Shown piece after piece: positions 1 to 8,356 of a DNA stretch of 64,000 nucleotides. The notes beneath the pieces are model-generated. The model did not search any database. It saw only the letters and a list, made by a program, of their open reading frames with translations, and was not told the DNA's origin. The stretch covers positions 124,001 to 188,000 of the forward strand of contig NZ_JALGQE010000008.1 of the NCBI RefSeq assembly GCF_022810405.1, in the 5' to 3' direction. Source of the DNA: Rhodococcus sp. ARC_M5 (GTDB lineage: Bacteria; Actinomycetota; Actinomycetes; Mycobacteriales; Mycobacteriaceae). A program made the translations under genes and the position numbers. The stretch's first letter is position 1. Each line of letters opens with the position of its first letter.

Positions 1-1
1 C

Positions 2-433
2 AACGACATGGCCGCCCTGACGCGTGAGCTCTCGCGCGGTGAGAACAAGCCTGCTTCGATCATGTGGCTCTCGGGTGACGTGCACTGTTCGTACGTGGCG
101 AACGCGAATTTCGGGGTCGGCGGGCGCGATGTACCTGCCACGTATCAACTGACCATGTCGCCGTTCCGCAATCCGCTCGATCTCCCTATCCGCGCGGTCA
201 ACAAGCTGGCCATCAAACGTCCGGCAGCCCGAATCCTGTCGAAACTCGCTCGAGCCGCACACGTGGGCCCCTCCGGTGTCGAATGGGAGGCCGAGGCAGG
301 CCCGTGGTTCGACAACGGCGTCATGCTGCTGACCCTGCACGGCGACTCGGCTCGGTTGCGAGTGCACCACGCCCACGTCGACGATGCGGGCACACAGGTT
401 CTCACCGAGACGTCGACCCTGGCCCTCGCCTAG
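2..433 (+). CDS. PhoD-like metallophosphatase, C-terminal part (5' end outside window)
   Basis: The frame is open from the window edge, so only the last 143 residues are visible. The segment LSGDVHCSYVA is the metal-binding GDVH stretch typical of PhoD/alkaline phosphatase D-like calcineurin-type hydrolases, and the following PATYQLTMSPFRNP and closing beta-strand-rich tail fit the C-terminal part of actinobacterial members. The expected role is a metal-dependent phosphomonoester or diester hydrolase. No signal peptide can be assessed. The ABC-F gene follows 76 bp later on the same strand. The family is fairly sure; the substrate is unknown. Confidence 0.7.
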   Translation, partial: NDMAALTRELSRGENKPASIMWLSGDVHCSYVANANFGVGGRDVPATYQLTMSPFRNPLDLPIRAVNKLAIKRPAARILSKLARAAHVGPSGVEWEAEAGPWFDNGVMLLTLHGDSARLRVHHAHVDDAGTQVLTETSTLALA

Positions 434-509
434 AGAAGACGCGGGCACTCGCCTGGCCGACGGGTAAACGATTGGCCATCGCCGGGCCGATGAGGTTGGC
501 TGGTTCGTT

Positions 510-2192
510 GTGGCCCACCTCGAACTGAACGACATCGTCTACTTCCTGCCCGACGGACGGCAGTTGCTCAACGGTGTCGGGTTTCGCGTCGGCGACGGTG
601 CCAAGACTGCCCTGATCGGGCCCAACGGGACGGGCAAGACGACGCTGACGCGCATCATCGCGGGGGACGAGACCCCGGACGAGGGGTCGGTGTCGAGCTC
701 CGGCTCGCTCGGGGTGATGCGGCAGTTCGTCGGCCAGCTGCGAGACGACTCGACCGTGCGTGATCTGCTGCTGTCCGTTGCCTCCCCGGCCGTGCAGACG
801 GCCGCTGCCGCCCTCGACGCCGCCGAGAACACGATGATCGAGGTCGACGACGAGAAGACCCAGATGAAATATGCGCAGGCCCTGTCGGATTGGGGCGATG
901 TCGGCGGTTACGACCTCGAGCCGTTCTGGGACAAGGTCACCACGGCAGCACTCGGAATGCCGTTCGACCGCGCGAAGTGGCGCGCCGCGTCGACCCTCAG
1001 TGGCGGTGAGCAGAAGCGTCTCGTACTCGAAGCGCTGTTCGCCGGCTCGGACAATCTGTTGCTTCTCGACGAGCCGGACAACTACCTCGATGTGCCGGGC
1101 AAGCGATGGCTCGAAGCGACCATTCGCGATTCCGACAAGTCCGTCCTGTTCATCAGCCACGACCGGGAGCTCATCGCCAATGCCGCGAACCGGATCGTGA
1201 CACTCGAGCCAGGGGTCAGCGGTGCCACCTCCTGGGTGCACGGCGGCGGGTTCGCGACGTATCACGCCGCGCGCGAGGACCGGAATGCTCGGCTCGACGA
1301 ACTGCGTCGACGGTGGGACGAGGAACTGGTCAAACTGCGTGCGCTGGTGCTTCGCCTGCGGGAGAAGGCCAAATTCAACGACGGGGTCGCCGCTCGCTAC
1401 CACGCGTCCCAGACTCGGTTGGCGAAGTTCGAGGAGGCAGGACCGCCGGAAGCGGTGCCGTTGAAGCAGCATGTCACCGTGCGTCTGCGTGGCGGCCGAA
1501 CAGCCAAGCGTGCGTTGGTCTGTACGGGTCTGGAACTGACCGGACTGATGAAGCCGTTCGACACCGAGATCTGGTACGGAGATCGCGTCGCCGTGCTGGG
1601 TTCCAACGGTTCCGGCAAATCGCACTTCCTGCGATTGCTCGCCAACGGTGGCACGGATCCGGAGAAGGAGCACGAGCCGGTTCAGGAACTGGCTCTCGAT
1701 CCGGTGCCGCACACCGGCACCGCGGTGCTCGGGGCTCGCGTCAGGCCCGGCCTGTTCGCGCAGACCCACACACGTCCGGATCTCGCGGGCAACACGCTCC
1801 TCGACATCTTGCACATGGGCAACGAGCACCGAGACGGCATGGGGCGAGAGGCCGCCGGGAGGGCACTGGACCGCTACGGTCTGGCGCGCGCCGCCGAACA
1901 GTCCTACGACAACCTTTCCGGCGGCCAGCAGGCGCGCGTGCAGATTCTGCTGCTCGAATTGTCCGGTGCCACCCTGCTGCTGTTGGACGAGCCGACCGAC
2001 AACCTCGATCTCATGTCCGCCGACGCACTCGAAGACGCGATCGCAGCGTTCGACGGCACGGTCATCGCCGTGACCCATGACCGCTGGTTCGCGCGCAGTT
2101 TCGATCGATTCCTGGTGTTCGGCAGCACCGGCCAGGCCTACGAGTCCGATGAGCCCGTATGGGACGAGAAGCGGGTGCAGCGCGCGCGGTAG
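510..2192 (+). CDS. ABC-F family ATP-binding protein (duplicated ATPase)
   Basis: A 560-residue soluble protein with two ABC ATPase halves and no membrane segment, the layout of ABC-F translation factors and antibiotic-resistance proteins that act on the ribosome. Half one has Walker A GPNGTGKT (about residues 37-44), signature LSGGEQKR (163-170) and Walker B LLLLDEP (184-190). Half two has Walker A GSNGSGKS (364-371), signature LSGGQQAR (about 469-476) and Walker B LLLLDEP. The inter-domain linker (about 250-310) is charged and probably helical, as in this family. The start is GTG. The siroheme gene begins 11 bp after the stop, so the two may be cotranscribed. Whether it is a housekeeping factor or a resistance protein cannot be told from sequence. 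Confidence 0.9.
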   Translation: MAHLELNDIVYFLPDGRQLLNGVGFRVGDGAKTALIGPNGTGKTTLTRIIAGDETPDEGSVSSSGSLGVMRQFVGQLRDDSTVRDLLLSVASPAVQTAAAALDAAENTMIEVDDEKTQMKYAQALSDWGDVGGYDLEPFWDKVTTAALGMPFDRAKWRAASTLSGGEQKRLVLEALFAGSDNLLLLDEPDNYLDVPGKRWLEATIRDSDKSVLFISHDRELIANAANRIVTLEPGVSGATSWVHGGGFATYHAAREDRNARLDELRRRWDEELVKLRALVLRLREKAKFNDGVAARYHASQTRLAKFEEAGPPEAVPLKQHVTVRLRGGRTAKRALVCTGLELTGLMKPFDTEIWYGDRVAVLGSNGSGKSHFLRLLANGGTDPEKEHEPVQELALDPVPHTGTAVLGARVRPGLFAQTHTRPDLAGNTLLDILHMGNEHRDGMGREAAGRALDRYGLARAAEQSYDNLSGGQQARVQILLLELSGATLLLLDEPTDNLDLMSADALEDAIAAFDGTVIAVTHDRWFARSFDRFLVFGSTGQAYESDEPVWDEKRVQRAR

Positions 2193-2203
2193 CGTTCCCT
2201 CTC

Positions 2204-3439
2204 GTGAACGCGACTGACTCTCCCTATCTGGTCGGCCTCAATCTGGAAGGTCGACGCGTCGTCGTGGTCGGTGGAGGCACCGTCGCGCAGCGTCGATTGC
2301 CGCTGCTGATCTCCTGCGGTGCCGTGGTGCACGTCATCACTCGCGAGGCCACGCCCGCTGTCGAAGCGATGGCCACCAGCGGTCAGGTGACGATCGAGTT
2401 GCGCGACTATCGCGAGGGCGACCTCGCCGATGCTTGGTACGCCGTCGCGTGCACCGACGAGGCCGACACCAACATCGCCATCGTCGCCGAGGCCACCGCG
2501 TCCAGGATCTTCTGTGTGCGAGCCGACATCGCCAAGGACGGCACCGCGGTCACCCCGGCGTCGGCCGAATGGGACGGGCTGACTCTCGGTGTGCTGGCGG
2601 GCGGCGAGCACCGCCGGTCGGCCGCGGTACGCAATGCCGTGATCGAGGCGCTGCAGTCGGGAGTGGTCGCCGACTCCGCTCATGCTCCGTTGACCGGCGT
2701 CGCACTGGTCGGCGGCGGACCCGGCGATCCGGACCTCATCACAGTCCGTGGCCGCAGGCTGCTGGCGTACGCCGATGTCGTGGTGGCCGACCGGCTCGCA
2801 CCGCCCGAGCTGCTTGCCGAACTGGGTCCACATGTGGAGGTGATCGACGCCTCGAAGATTCCGTACGGCCGCGCGATGGCGCAGGAGGCGATCAATCAGG
2901 CGTTGATCGACGGTGCGAAAGCGGGCAAGTTCGTCGTTCGGCTCAAGGGCGGCGACCCCTACGTGTTCGGTCGGGGATACGAGGAGCTCGAAGCACTCGC
3001 CGCCGAGGGCATTCCGGTCACCGTGGTGCCGGGCATCACCAGTGCCATTTCGGTGCCCTCGTCCGCCGGGATCCCGGTGACGCACCGCGCCGTCACCCAC
3101 GAGTTCGTCGTGGTGAGCGGTCACGTGGCACCCGACCATCCCGATTCGCTCGTCGACTGGAACGCGCTGGCCAAGCTCAAGGGCACCATCGTGTTGCTGA
3201 TGGCCGTCGAGCGCATCGGCCTGTTCGCCGACGTTCTCATCGCCGGGGGTCGACCGTCGGACACTCCGGTGATCGTCGTTCAGGAGGGCACCATGCGCAC
3301 CCAGCGTGAAGTTCGCGCGACCCTGAGCACCGTCGCCGACGCGGTTCGTGACGCAGAGATCAGGCCTCCGGCCATCGTGGTCATCGGAACCGTTGCCGGT
3401 TTCTCTGTACACGCCGGTAACGTGAACGCCCGTGCCTGA
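2204..3439 (+). CDS. cysG: Siroheme synthase: precorrin-2 dehydrogenase fused to uroporphyrinogen-III C-methyltransferase
   Basis: A 411-residue bifunctional enzyme for siroheme, the cofactor of sulfite and nitrite reductases. The N-terminal domain (about 1-150) has the NAD-binding run VVVVGGGTVAQRRLPLL and the VACTDE segment of precorrin-2 dehydrogenase. The C-terminal domain (about 165-400) is a SAM-dependent SUMT with VALVGGGPGDPDLIT, VRLKGGDPYVFGRG and PGITSAISVPSSAGIPVTHR. I chose GTG 2204 because the product then begins NATDSPYLVGL, like mycobacterial CysG (about 405 aa), and it follows the ABC-F stop by 11 bp. An upstream start at 2159 would add 15 unlike residues and overlap the ABC-F gene. 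The 3' end overlaps efpA by 8 bp. Confidence 0.93.
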   Translation: MNATDSPYLVGLNLEGRRVVVVGGGTVAQRRLPLLISCGAVVHVITREATPAVEAMATSGQVTIELRDYREGDLADAWYAVACTDEADTNIAIVAEATASRIFCVRADIAKDGTAVTPASAEWDGLTLGVLAGGEHRRSAAVRNAVIEALQSGVVADSAHAPLTGVALVGGGPGDPDLITVRGRRLLAYADVVVADRLAPPELLAELGPHVEVIDASKIPYGRAMAQEAINQALIDGAKAGKFVVRLKGGDPYVFGRGYEELEALAAEGIPVTVVPGITSAISVPSSAGIPVTHRAVTHEFVVVSGHVAPDHPDSLVDWNALAKLKGTIVLLMAVERIGLFADVLIAGGRPSDTPVIVVQEGTMRTQREVRATLSTVADAVRDAEIRPPAIVVIGTVAGFSVHAGNVNARA

Positions 3440-4934
3440 ATCATCGATGTCCGATACCTCCAGCACCGAGGTCAAGTACCCGGTCACGACCCGAGCGTTC
3501 GGGTTGGCGATCATCGTCCTGAGCGGCTTGCAGCTGATGGTGGTGCTCGACGGCACCGTCGCCAACCTGGCCCTGGCACCCTTGCAGGCCGATCTGGGCC
3601 TGTCCGATGCCGGACGCAACTGGGTGCTCACGTCGTATGCACTCGCGTTCGGCGGACTGATGCTCCTCGGCGGCAGACTCGGTGATGCGTTCGGCCGCAA
3701 GAAGATGTTCCTGGCCGGCGTCGTGCTGTTCACGATCGCGTCACTGCTGTGCGGGCTTGCGGTCAACGAGGCCACGCTGGTAGCGGCCCGCGCGCTTCAG
3801 GGCGTGGGAGCCGCGGTGGCGTCGCCCACGGCGTTCGCGTTGGTGGCCACCACGTTCGCGCCGGGACCGGTCCGGAACCAGGCCATCGCGATCTATGCGG
3901 CCATGACGGGTGTGGGCTCCATCGCCGGGTTGATCATCGGCGGTGCGCTGACCGAGGTGTCGTGGCGATGGATCTTCCTGATCAACGTGCCGATCGGTGC
4001 CGTCATCGTGGTGCTCGCAGTCGTGTCCTTGCAGGAGACGGTGGGGACGCGGCTGCCTCTCGACGTTCCGGGAGCGATTCTGGCGACGCTCGGCTGCACC
4101 GGCGTGGTGTTGGCGCTGAGCGAGGGTACCGAGCTGGGCTGGACCAATCCGATCGTCGTCGTCTCGCTGCTCGCCGGTCTGCTCTTCCTCGGGCTGTTCC
4201 TGCTGGTCGAGCGGCGCGCCGACAATCCGCTGCTCCCGTTCTCGCTGTTCCGCAACCGGGATCGGGTCGCGACCTTCGTGGCCATCTTCTTCGCCGGTGG
4301 CGTGATGTTCTGCCTCGCCGCCTACGTGGCACTGTTCGTTCAGGACATCCTGGGATACAGCCCACTGCACGCGGGCCTGGCTTTCGTGCCGTTCGCCTTC
4401 GGACTCGGAGCCGCCGCATTCCTGGCCTCGCAGTTGGTGACGCGCATCGCTCCTCGTTGGCTGATCCTGAGCGGTGCCGTCATCATGGTCGGCTGGCTGA
4501 TGGTGTCGGTTGCGACGATGAACGCGGACTCGTCGTATTTCCCCGGACTGTTCTTCCCCGTCATCGGCATCGGCTTCGGTGTCGGCCTGACGGTGGTGCC
4601 GCTCCCGCTGTGCGCCATCGCCGGAGTGAGCCCCACCGAGATCGGTCCGTTGACCGCTATCGCCCTGGTTGCTCAGACCCTCGGCGGACCGCTTGCGCTG
4701 GCCGTGATCGGCGCTCTGGTCACCTCGCGCACCCTCTCGCTGGGCGGCATCTCGGGACCGGCGACGCTGATGAACGACAATCAGCTCGATGCATTGAGCT
4801 CGGGTTACATGTTCGCGCTGTTCTGCTGCGCCGTCTGCGCCGTGGTCGCGGGAATCGCTGCGGTGTTCATTCGTTTCACCCCGCAGGAGGTCGCTCAGGC
4901 CCAGGCTGCGCAGGAAGACGCTCAGAAAGGCTGA
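3432..4934 (+). CDS. efpA: EfpA-like MFS drug exporter (DHA2 family, 14 TM)
   Basis: A 500-residue polytopic membrane protein of the major facilitator superfamily, proton-antiport DHA2 branch. Motif A is visible as GGRLGDAFGRKKMF after TM2. The antiporter motif C lies near MTGVGSIAGLIIGGAL, followed by SWRWIFLINVPIG, which is typical of the branch. Position directly behind cysG matches efpA (Rv2846c) of M. tuberculosis, and length is close to that protein. The GTG start overlaps the cysG stop; an ATG five codons in (3447) is an alternative. It faces mgtE tail to tail across 13 bp. The family is confident; the substrate range is not determinable. Confidence 0.88.
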   Translation: MPESSMSDTSSTEVKYPVTTRAFGLAIIVLSGLQLMVVLDGTVANLALAPLQADLGLSDAGRNWVLTSYALAFGGLMLLGGRLGDAFGRKKMFLAGVVLFTIASLLCGLAVNEATLVAARALQGVGAAVASPTAFALVATTFAPGPVRNQAIAIYAAMTGVGSIAGLIIGGALTEVSWRWIFLINVPIGAVIVVLAVVSLQETVGTRLPLDVPGAILATLGCTGVVLALSEGTELGWTNPIVVVSLLAGLLFLGLFLLVERRADNPLLPFSLFRNRDRVATFVAIFFAGGVMFCLAAYVALFVQDILGYSPLHAGLAFVPFAFGLGAAAFLASQLVTRIAPRWLILSGAVIMVGWLMVSVATMNADSSYFPGLFFPVIGIGFGVGLTVVPLPLCAIAGVSPTEIGPLTAIALVAQTLGGPLALAVIGALVTSRTLSLGGISGPATLMNDNQLDALSSGYMFALFCCAVCAVVAGIAAVFIRFTPQEVAQAQAAQEDAQKG

Positions 4935-4947
4935 TGAGCAGGGCTGA

Positions 4948-6294
4948 TCACACGCCCAGCACGGCCTTCGCGATGAGGAAGTAGACGATCAACCCCGTCG
5001 CGTCGCAGAAGGTGGAGATGAAAGGTGTCGAGAAGACCGCCGGGTCCACACCGATCTTCTTCGCGATCAGCGGCATCGCGCCGCCGACTGTGGCCGCAAG
5101 TGTGCAGATCGACAGCAGCGTCGTTCCGATGACGACGCCGAGGTGCCAGTCGTAGACGAGCCCGGCGATGACGAAGCCCAACGTGCCGAGCATCGCACCC
5201 ATCGTCGCTCCGACCCGAACCTCGCGGAACAGCACCGCGGCGATGTCCCGCGGTCGCACGTCACCCAGCGCGAGTGCCCGCGTGACAGTGGTCGCGGCCT
5301 GCGAGCCGGTGTTGCCTCCGGTTCCGGTCAGCAGAGGGATGAACAGGGCGAGAGTGACCACGGCGGCAAGGGCATGCTCGAAGATCTCCAGTACCTGCAC
5401 CGTGAGAATCGCCGACAACGCCAGCACCAGCAGCCACACCACACGGGAGCGAACGATGGCGAGCACCGGCGTGGACAGGTAGGGGCGCCGTAGCGGCTCC
5501 GAGCCGCCCGCCCGGGCGGCATCCTCGTCCTCCGCCTCCTCGAGGATGCGCGCGGACTGCTCGAGAGTGAGTATCCCGATCAGCCGTTGCTCGGAGTCGA
5601 CCACCACCACCGCGGGACTACGGTGCTCGAAGCACAGCCGTGCAGTCTCCTCCGCCGACGAATCGGCCTCGACCACCGGATGATCCGAGGACAGATCGCC
5701 GACCGGAGTGCTCGGTGCCGCTGTCGCCAGATCGGCGAGCGTCACCACCCCCAACAGAGTGCGGTGATCGTCGGTGAACGGCAATAGATACACCGACTCG
5801 GCGTTCGAGCCGGTACGACGCACGGCATCGAGGGCGTCGCCGGCGGTCGCAGCGGTCCGTAGCCGAACGAACTCCGGACTCATGCGGCGGCCGACCGATC
5901 TGCGGTCGTATCCCAGCATGGGGGCGGTGAGTGCGCGTTCGTCGGGGGACAAGCCCACCAGCAGTCGATGCGCGACGTTGGAAGGGAGTTCGTCGAGCAA
6001 TTCGACACGGTCGTCCGGGTCGAGTTCCTCGAACAGAGCGATCACATCGTAGCTGCGAAGACTCTCGAACAACTCACCGCGAACCGTGGCGTCGAAGCGC
6101 TCGAAGACCGCCACCGCCTCGTCCTTGGGCAGAAGCCGAAACAACACCGCGCGTCGAGACGAGTCGACACGCTCGAGCACGCGCACCGCATCGGTCGTAG
6201 ACAGCTCGGCCATCAGAGTGGACAGTGCGGCCATGTCGCGGTCGGTCAGGAGTTCGGACGTTCGCGTCATGATGTCGTCGAGAGTTTCGGGCAC
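4948..6294 (-). CDS. mgtE: MgtE magnesium transporter
   Basis: A 448-residue Mg2+ channel/transporter of usual length. Residues about 1-125 form the helical N domain (repeats such as VFERFDATVRGELFESL). Residues about 130-250 hold a tandem CBS pair that senses cytosolic Mg2+. The last 180 residues carry five membrane helices, including LTGTGGNTGSQAATTVTRAL, the conserved GNxGSQ pore segment. The start is GTG. The gene lies between efpA and proS, a place with no counterpart in the M. tuberculosis order I recall, so it looks like a lineage-specific insertion. No Mg2+ riboswitch-like leader fits in the 40 bp before the start. Confidence 0.95.
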   Translation of the reverse strand: MPETLDDIMTRTSELLTDRDMAALSTLMAELSTTDAVRVLERVDSSRRAVLFRLLPKDEAVAVFERFDATVRGELFESLRSYDVIALFEELDPDDRVELLDELPSNVAHRLLVGLSPDERALTAPMLGYDRRSVGRRMSPEFVRLRTAATAGDALDAVRRTGSNAESVYLLPFTDDHRTLLGVVTLADLATAAPSTPVGDLSSDHPVVEADSSAEETARLCFEHRSPAVVVVDSEQRLIGILTLEQSARILEEAEDEDAARAGGSEPLRRPYLSTPVLAIVRSRVVWLLVLALSAILTVQVLEIFEHALAAVVTLALFIPLLTGTGGNTGSQAATTVTRALALGDVRPRDIAAVLFREVRVGATMGAMLGTLGFVIAGLVYDWHLGVVIGTTLLSICTLAATVGGAMPLIAKKIGVDPAVFSTPFISTFCDATGLIVYFLIAKAVLGV

Positions 6295-6334
6295 AGAATC
6301 ATTTTGCCTTGCGAACCAGCAGTGACATCACACC

Positions 6335-7546
6335 TCAGCGCGAGAGGTCGGCGCGATCGGCAGCTGCCTGGCCCGAGTCCCAGCCCTCGGCGTCCAGGCG
6401 TGGACCCCGCATCGGCTTCGCCGTCGGAAACAATCGATCGAATTCGGCTTCTACGGCGACGGTCTGCGCGGCGAGAATCGGTAGCAGATCACCGGATTCG
6501 TGACGCGCCTCCTCCAGGGCGTGCGCATCGGCGTCGGTCAGACGGTCTCCGATACGGATGGCATACGCGTACAGGAATGCCTTACCGAAGGCAGCCGAGC
6601 CGGCTTTCTTGCGCTTCTTCGCTTCCGGCGAATGGCCGAGGGCGCGAGTTGCCTGGACCAGCAGAGAGGTGAACAGCAACTCGGTCTGCTCCACGTCCAC
6701 CGGAGCTCCGACCAGTGTTGCGACGGCGAATTCCGGGTCCCAGATCGCCTTCACACGGTTGGCGGTTCCGACCACATGCAGCAGCTGCGCCTTGGCCGGG
6801 GCGTGCGGGCCGTCGACATGAACGCGTCGGCCGTGAATATCGATGTGGCCCTGCGAGAGCAGCATGGTGTCGATGGAGTAGCGCGTCATCAACTCCTGTG
6901 CCTTGGCCGTCAGCGTCTCGGCCTCCTCCTCGAAGTCCGTCGCATCGGCCTTGGCAAGTAGGCCGCGAATCTTGCTCAGCATCTTGGTGTTCGGTGAGTC
7001 GGAGCCGGCGGCACCCGTCACTGTGGGACGCGTGCGCGGCCACTGGGACGGCGTGGGGCCGAGCCGAGGCCACCGGGGGAGTGTCTGCCATCGACCGAGC
7101 AGGGTGAGCACGTCGAGCCACTGATCACTGGCAGCGATGTAATCGGACTTGCCGGAGGAGATCAGGTACGCGGTCAGGAAGTCGGGTGTGGCCTCGACCC
7201 GGGCCGCAACCCGGGGGAACTGCTCACAGATAGTGGACATCTGGTCCACCCAGTCCTGCGGGGCCCGCGAGTCGGCGTCGGTGAGATCGGCCTGATGCAG
7301 CAGAACCGCGGCAGCGAGATCGGCCACGCCCACCGTGTGCTGACGCCGCACGACGTGCACCAGATCCAAGGGCTGCCAGCCGTTTTCGTACATCGTCTCG
7401 ATCATGTTCGTCAGCGCCCGAGAGCCGAGTTCGGTCGCGTCCATCGACACCAGTCGATCTGCGACGTCGTCGGCGACGCGTTGGCTCTTGGTCTTGCCGA
7501 CCGAGGCATCGGCACCGCGGCGGAGCAGTCCCGGAATCTCGCTCAT
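6335..7546 (-). CDS. DUF2786 domain protein
   Basis: A 403-residue protein of unknown role. The central segment near SPNTKMLSKIRGLLAKADATDFEEEAETLTAKAQELMTR (about residues 180-220; written as key residues LSKIRGLLAKA, EEAETLTAKAQELM) is the DUF2786 signature. The N-terminal half is helical. The C-terminal half contains HDxHG-like segments and a basic EAKKRKKAGS stretch. The start is ATG 7546, overlapping the yaaA stop in an ATGA arrangement, so translation is probably coupled to yaaA. The frame is open far upstream, but that part is antisense noise over yaaA. DUF2786 proteins are sometimes phage-linked in other bacteria; here the context is chromosomal. Confidence 0.75.
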   Translation of the reverse strand: MSEIPGLLRRGADASVGKTKSQRVADDVADRLVSMDATELGSRALTNMIETMYENGWQPLDLVHVVRRQHTVGVADLAAAVLLHQADLTDADSRAPQDWVDQMSTICEQFPRVAARVEATPDFLTAYLISSGKSDYIAASDQWLDVLTLLGRWQTLPRWPRLGPTPSQWPRTRPTVTGAAGSDSPNTKMLSKIRGLLAKADATDFEEEAETLTAKAQELMTRYSIDTMLLSQGHIDIHGRRVHVDGPHAPAKAQLLHVVGTANRVKAIWDPEFAVATLVGAPVDVEQTELLFTSLLVQATRALGHSPEAKKRKKAGSAAFGKAFLYAYAIRIGDRLTDADAHALEEARHESGDLLPILAAQTVAVEAEFDRLFPTAKPMRGPRLDAEGWDSGQAAADRADLSR

Positions 7547-8286
7547 TCGGTGAGCACGATCAATTCGGTGCTCGACGCCACTTCGACGCGTAGGCCCGCC
7601 TTCGATGCCACGCGCGCAACGGCTTTCACGTCCTTCGGCTCGGCGGTGGTCAGGGTCAACGCGCGCGCGAGCAGGCCCTTGTGATGCTTGTTGAAGTGGC
7701 TCACCACCGATCGGCTGCCGTCGGGCTTCTCGGTGAGCACCGTCGCGGTGATCGCGCCGGGGACGGGCCCGAGCTGCTGATAGCTGCCCGATCGGAGGTC
7801 GACGACAACCCCTTCGTCCTCGGCTTCGATGGCATCGGAGAGTTCCGGCTTCCAGTGTGATCGCAGAGTGCCGAAGTTCGGAATGGTCGATCCGCCGGAG
7901 AGTCGGTAGGACGGGATGGGGTCCGATGCGCGGACGGCTCCGAACAATGCCGAGCCGATCCACAGCCGCGCGTCCGCCCGGGCGCGACCGGCTCGGGTGA
8001 ACGACGCCGCGTCGAGAGCGTCGTAGAGCACCCCGGTGTACCGCTGCGAGGCAGGCGTGGTGGGTGAGGTCCACAACCGGGCGTTGCGTTCGATCGCGTC
8101 TACCTGGGTGGGACCGAGTCCGAGTGCGGTGACGGACGCGTCGACGTCGTCGGCGAGCTCGACCAGCGCATCGGCGAGCTTTCGGCGAAGCGGAAGGAGC
8201 GACGGCAACGACAGTCGGTCCAGATCGAGAGGTGCCCCGGAACCGCCGTCGGACTTCGTCTCGGAGGGAGGCAGCAGAATCAACAC
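7543..8286 (-). CDS. yaaA: YaaA family peroxide-stress protein (DUF328)
   Basis: A 247-residue cytosolic protein. It opens LILLPPSETKSDGG, the family hallmark, and later has YTGVLYDALDA, WIGSALFGAVRASDPIPSYRLSGG and FNKHHKG. In E. coli YaaA lowers free iron during peroxide stress; I infer a similar role only from family membership. I placed the start at GTG 8286 because the LILLPPSETK motif normally begins at residue 2 and because a TAGCCT hexamer (8300-8295) ends 8 nt before it, as for a leaderless transcript. A TTG at 8295 is the alternative. It is divergent from proS and coupled to the DUF2786 gene downstream. Confidence 0.9.
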   Translation of the reverse strand: MLILLPPSETKSDGGSGAPLDLDRLSLPSLLPLRRKLADALVELADDVDASVTALGLGPTQVDAIERNARLWTSPTTPASQRYTGVLYDALDAASFTRAGRARADARLWIGSALFGAVRASDPIPSYRLSGGSTIPNFGTLRSHWKPELSDAIEAEDEGVVVDLRSGSYQQLGPVPGAITATVLTEKPDGSRSVVSHFNKHHKGLLARALTLTTAEPKDVKAVARVASKAGLRVEVASSTELIVLTE

Positions 8287-8294
8287 GATCGTCA

Positions 8295-8348
8295 AGGCTA
8301 CTCACTGCACGGCCGCCTGCTCACAGGCGCTGCGCAACCGACTAGTCT
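8295..8348. promoter_or_regulatory. Divergent yaaA/proS promoter region, both apparently leaderless
   Basis: On the minus strand TAGCCT (8300-8295) lies 8 nt before the yaaA GTG. On the plus strand TAGTCT (8343-8348) lies 8 nt before the proS GTG (8357), with CTCACA (8320-8325) 17 bp upstream matching TTGACA at four positions. The spacing places the likely transcription starts at or next to the start codons. No Shine-Dalgarno sequence is visible for either gene. This is prediction from pattern only. Confidence 0.5.
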
Positions 8349-8356
8349 GACAACCC

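Noticed and set aside
402..2078. Long minus-strand open frame of 558 codons opposite the ABC-F gene
   Set aside because: It runs antisense to a gene with complete ABC motifs and its translation shows no domain; long antisense frames are common in high-GC codon-biased DNA.
2138..3775. 545-codon minus-strand frame over cysG and efpA
   Set aside because: Antisense to two well supported genes and low-complexity translation.
6295..6334. Mg2+ riboswitch before mgtE
   Set aside because: Only 40 bp separate mgtE from the DUF2786 gene end, too little for a known Mg2+ riboswitch.
7547..8305. Extension of the DUF2786 frame to a 656-codon gene
   Set aside because: The upstream part is a shifted-frame reading of yaaA, rich in Arg and Ser; the ATGA junction with yaaA marks the real start.
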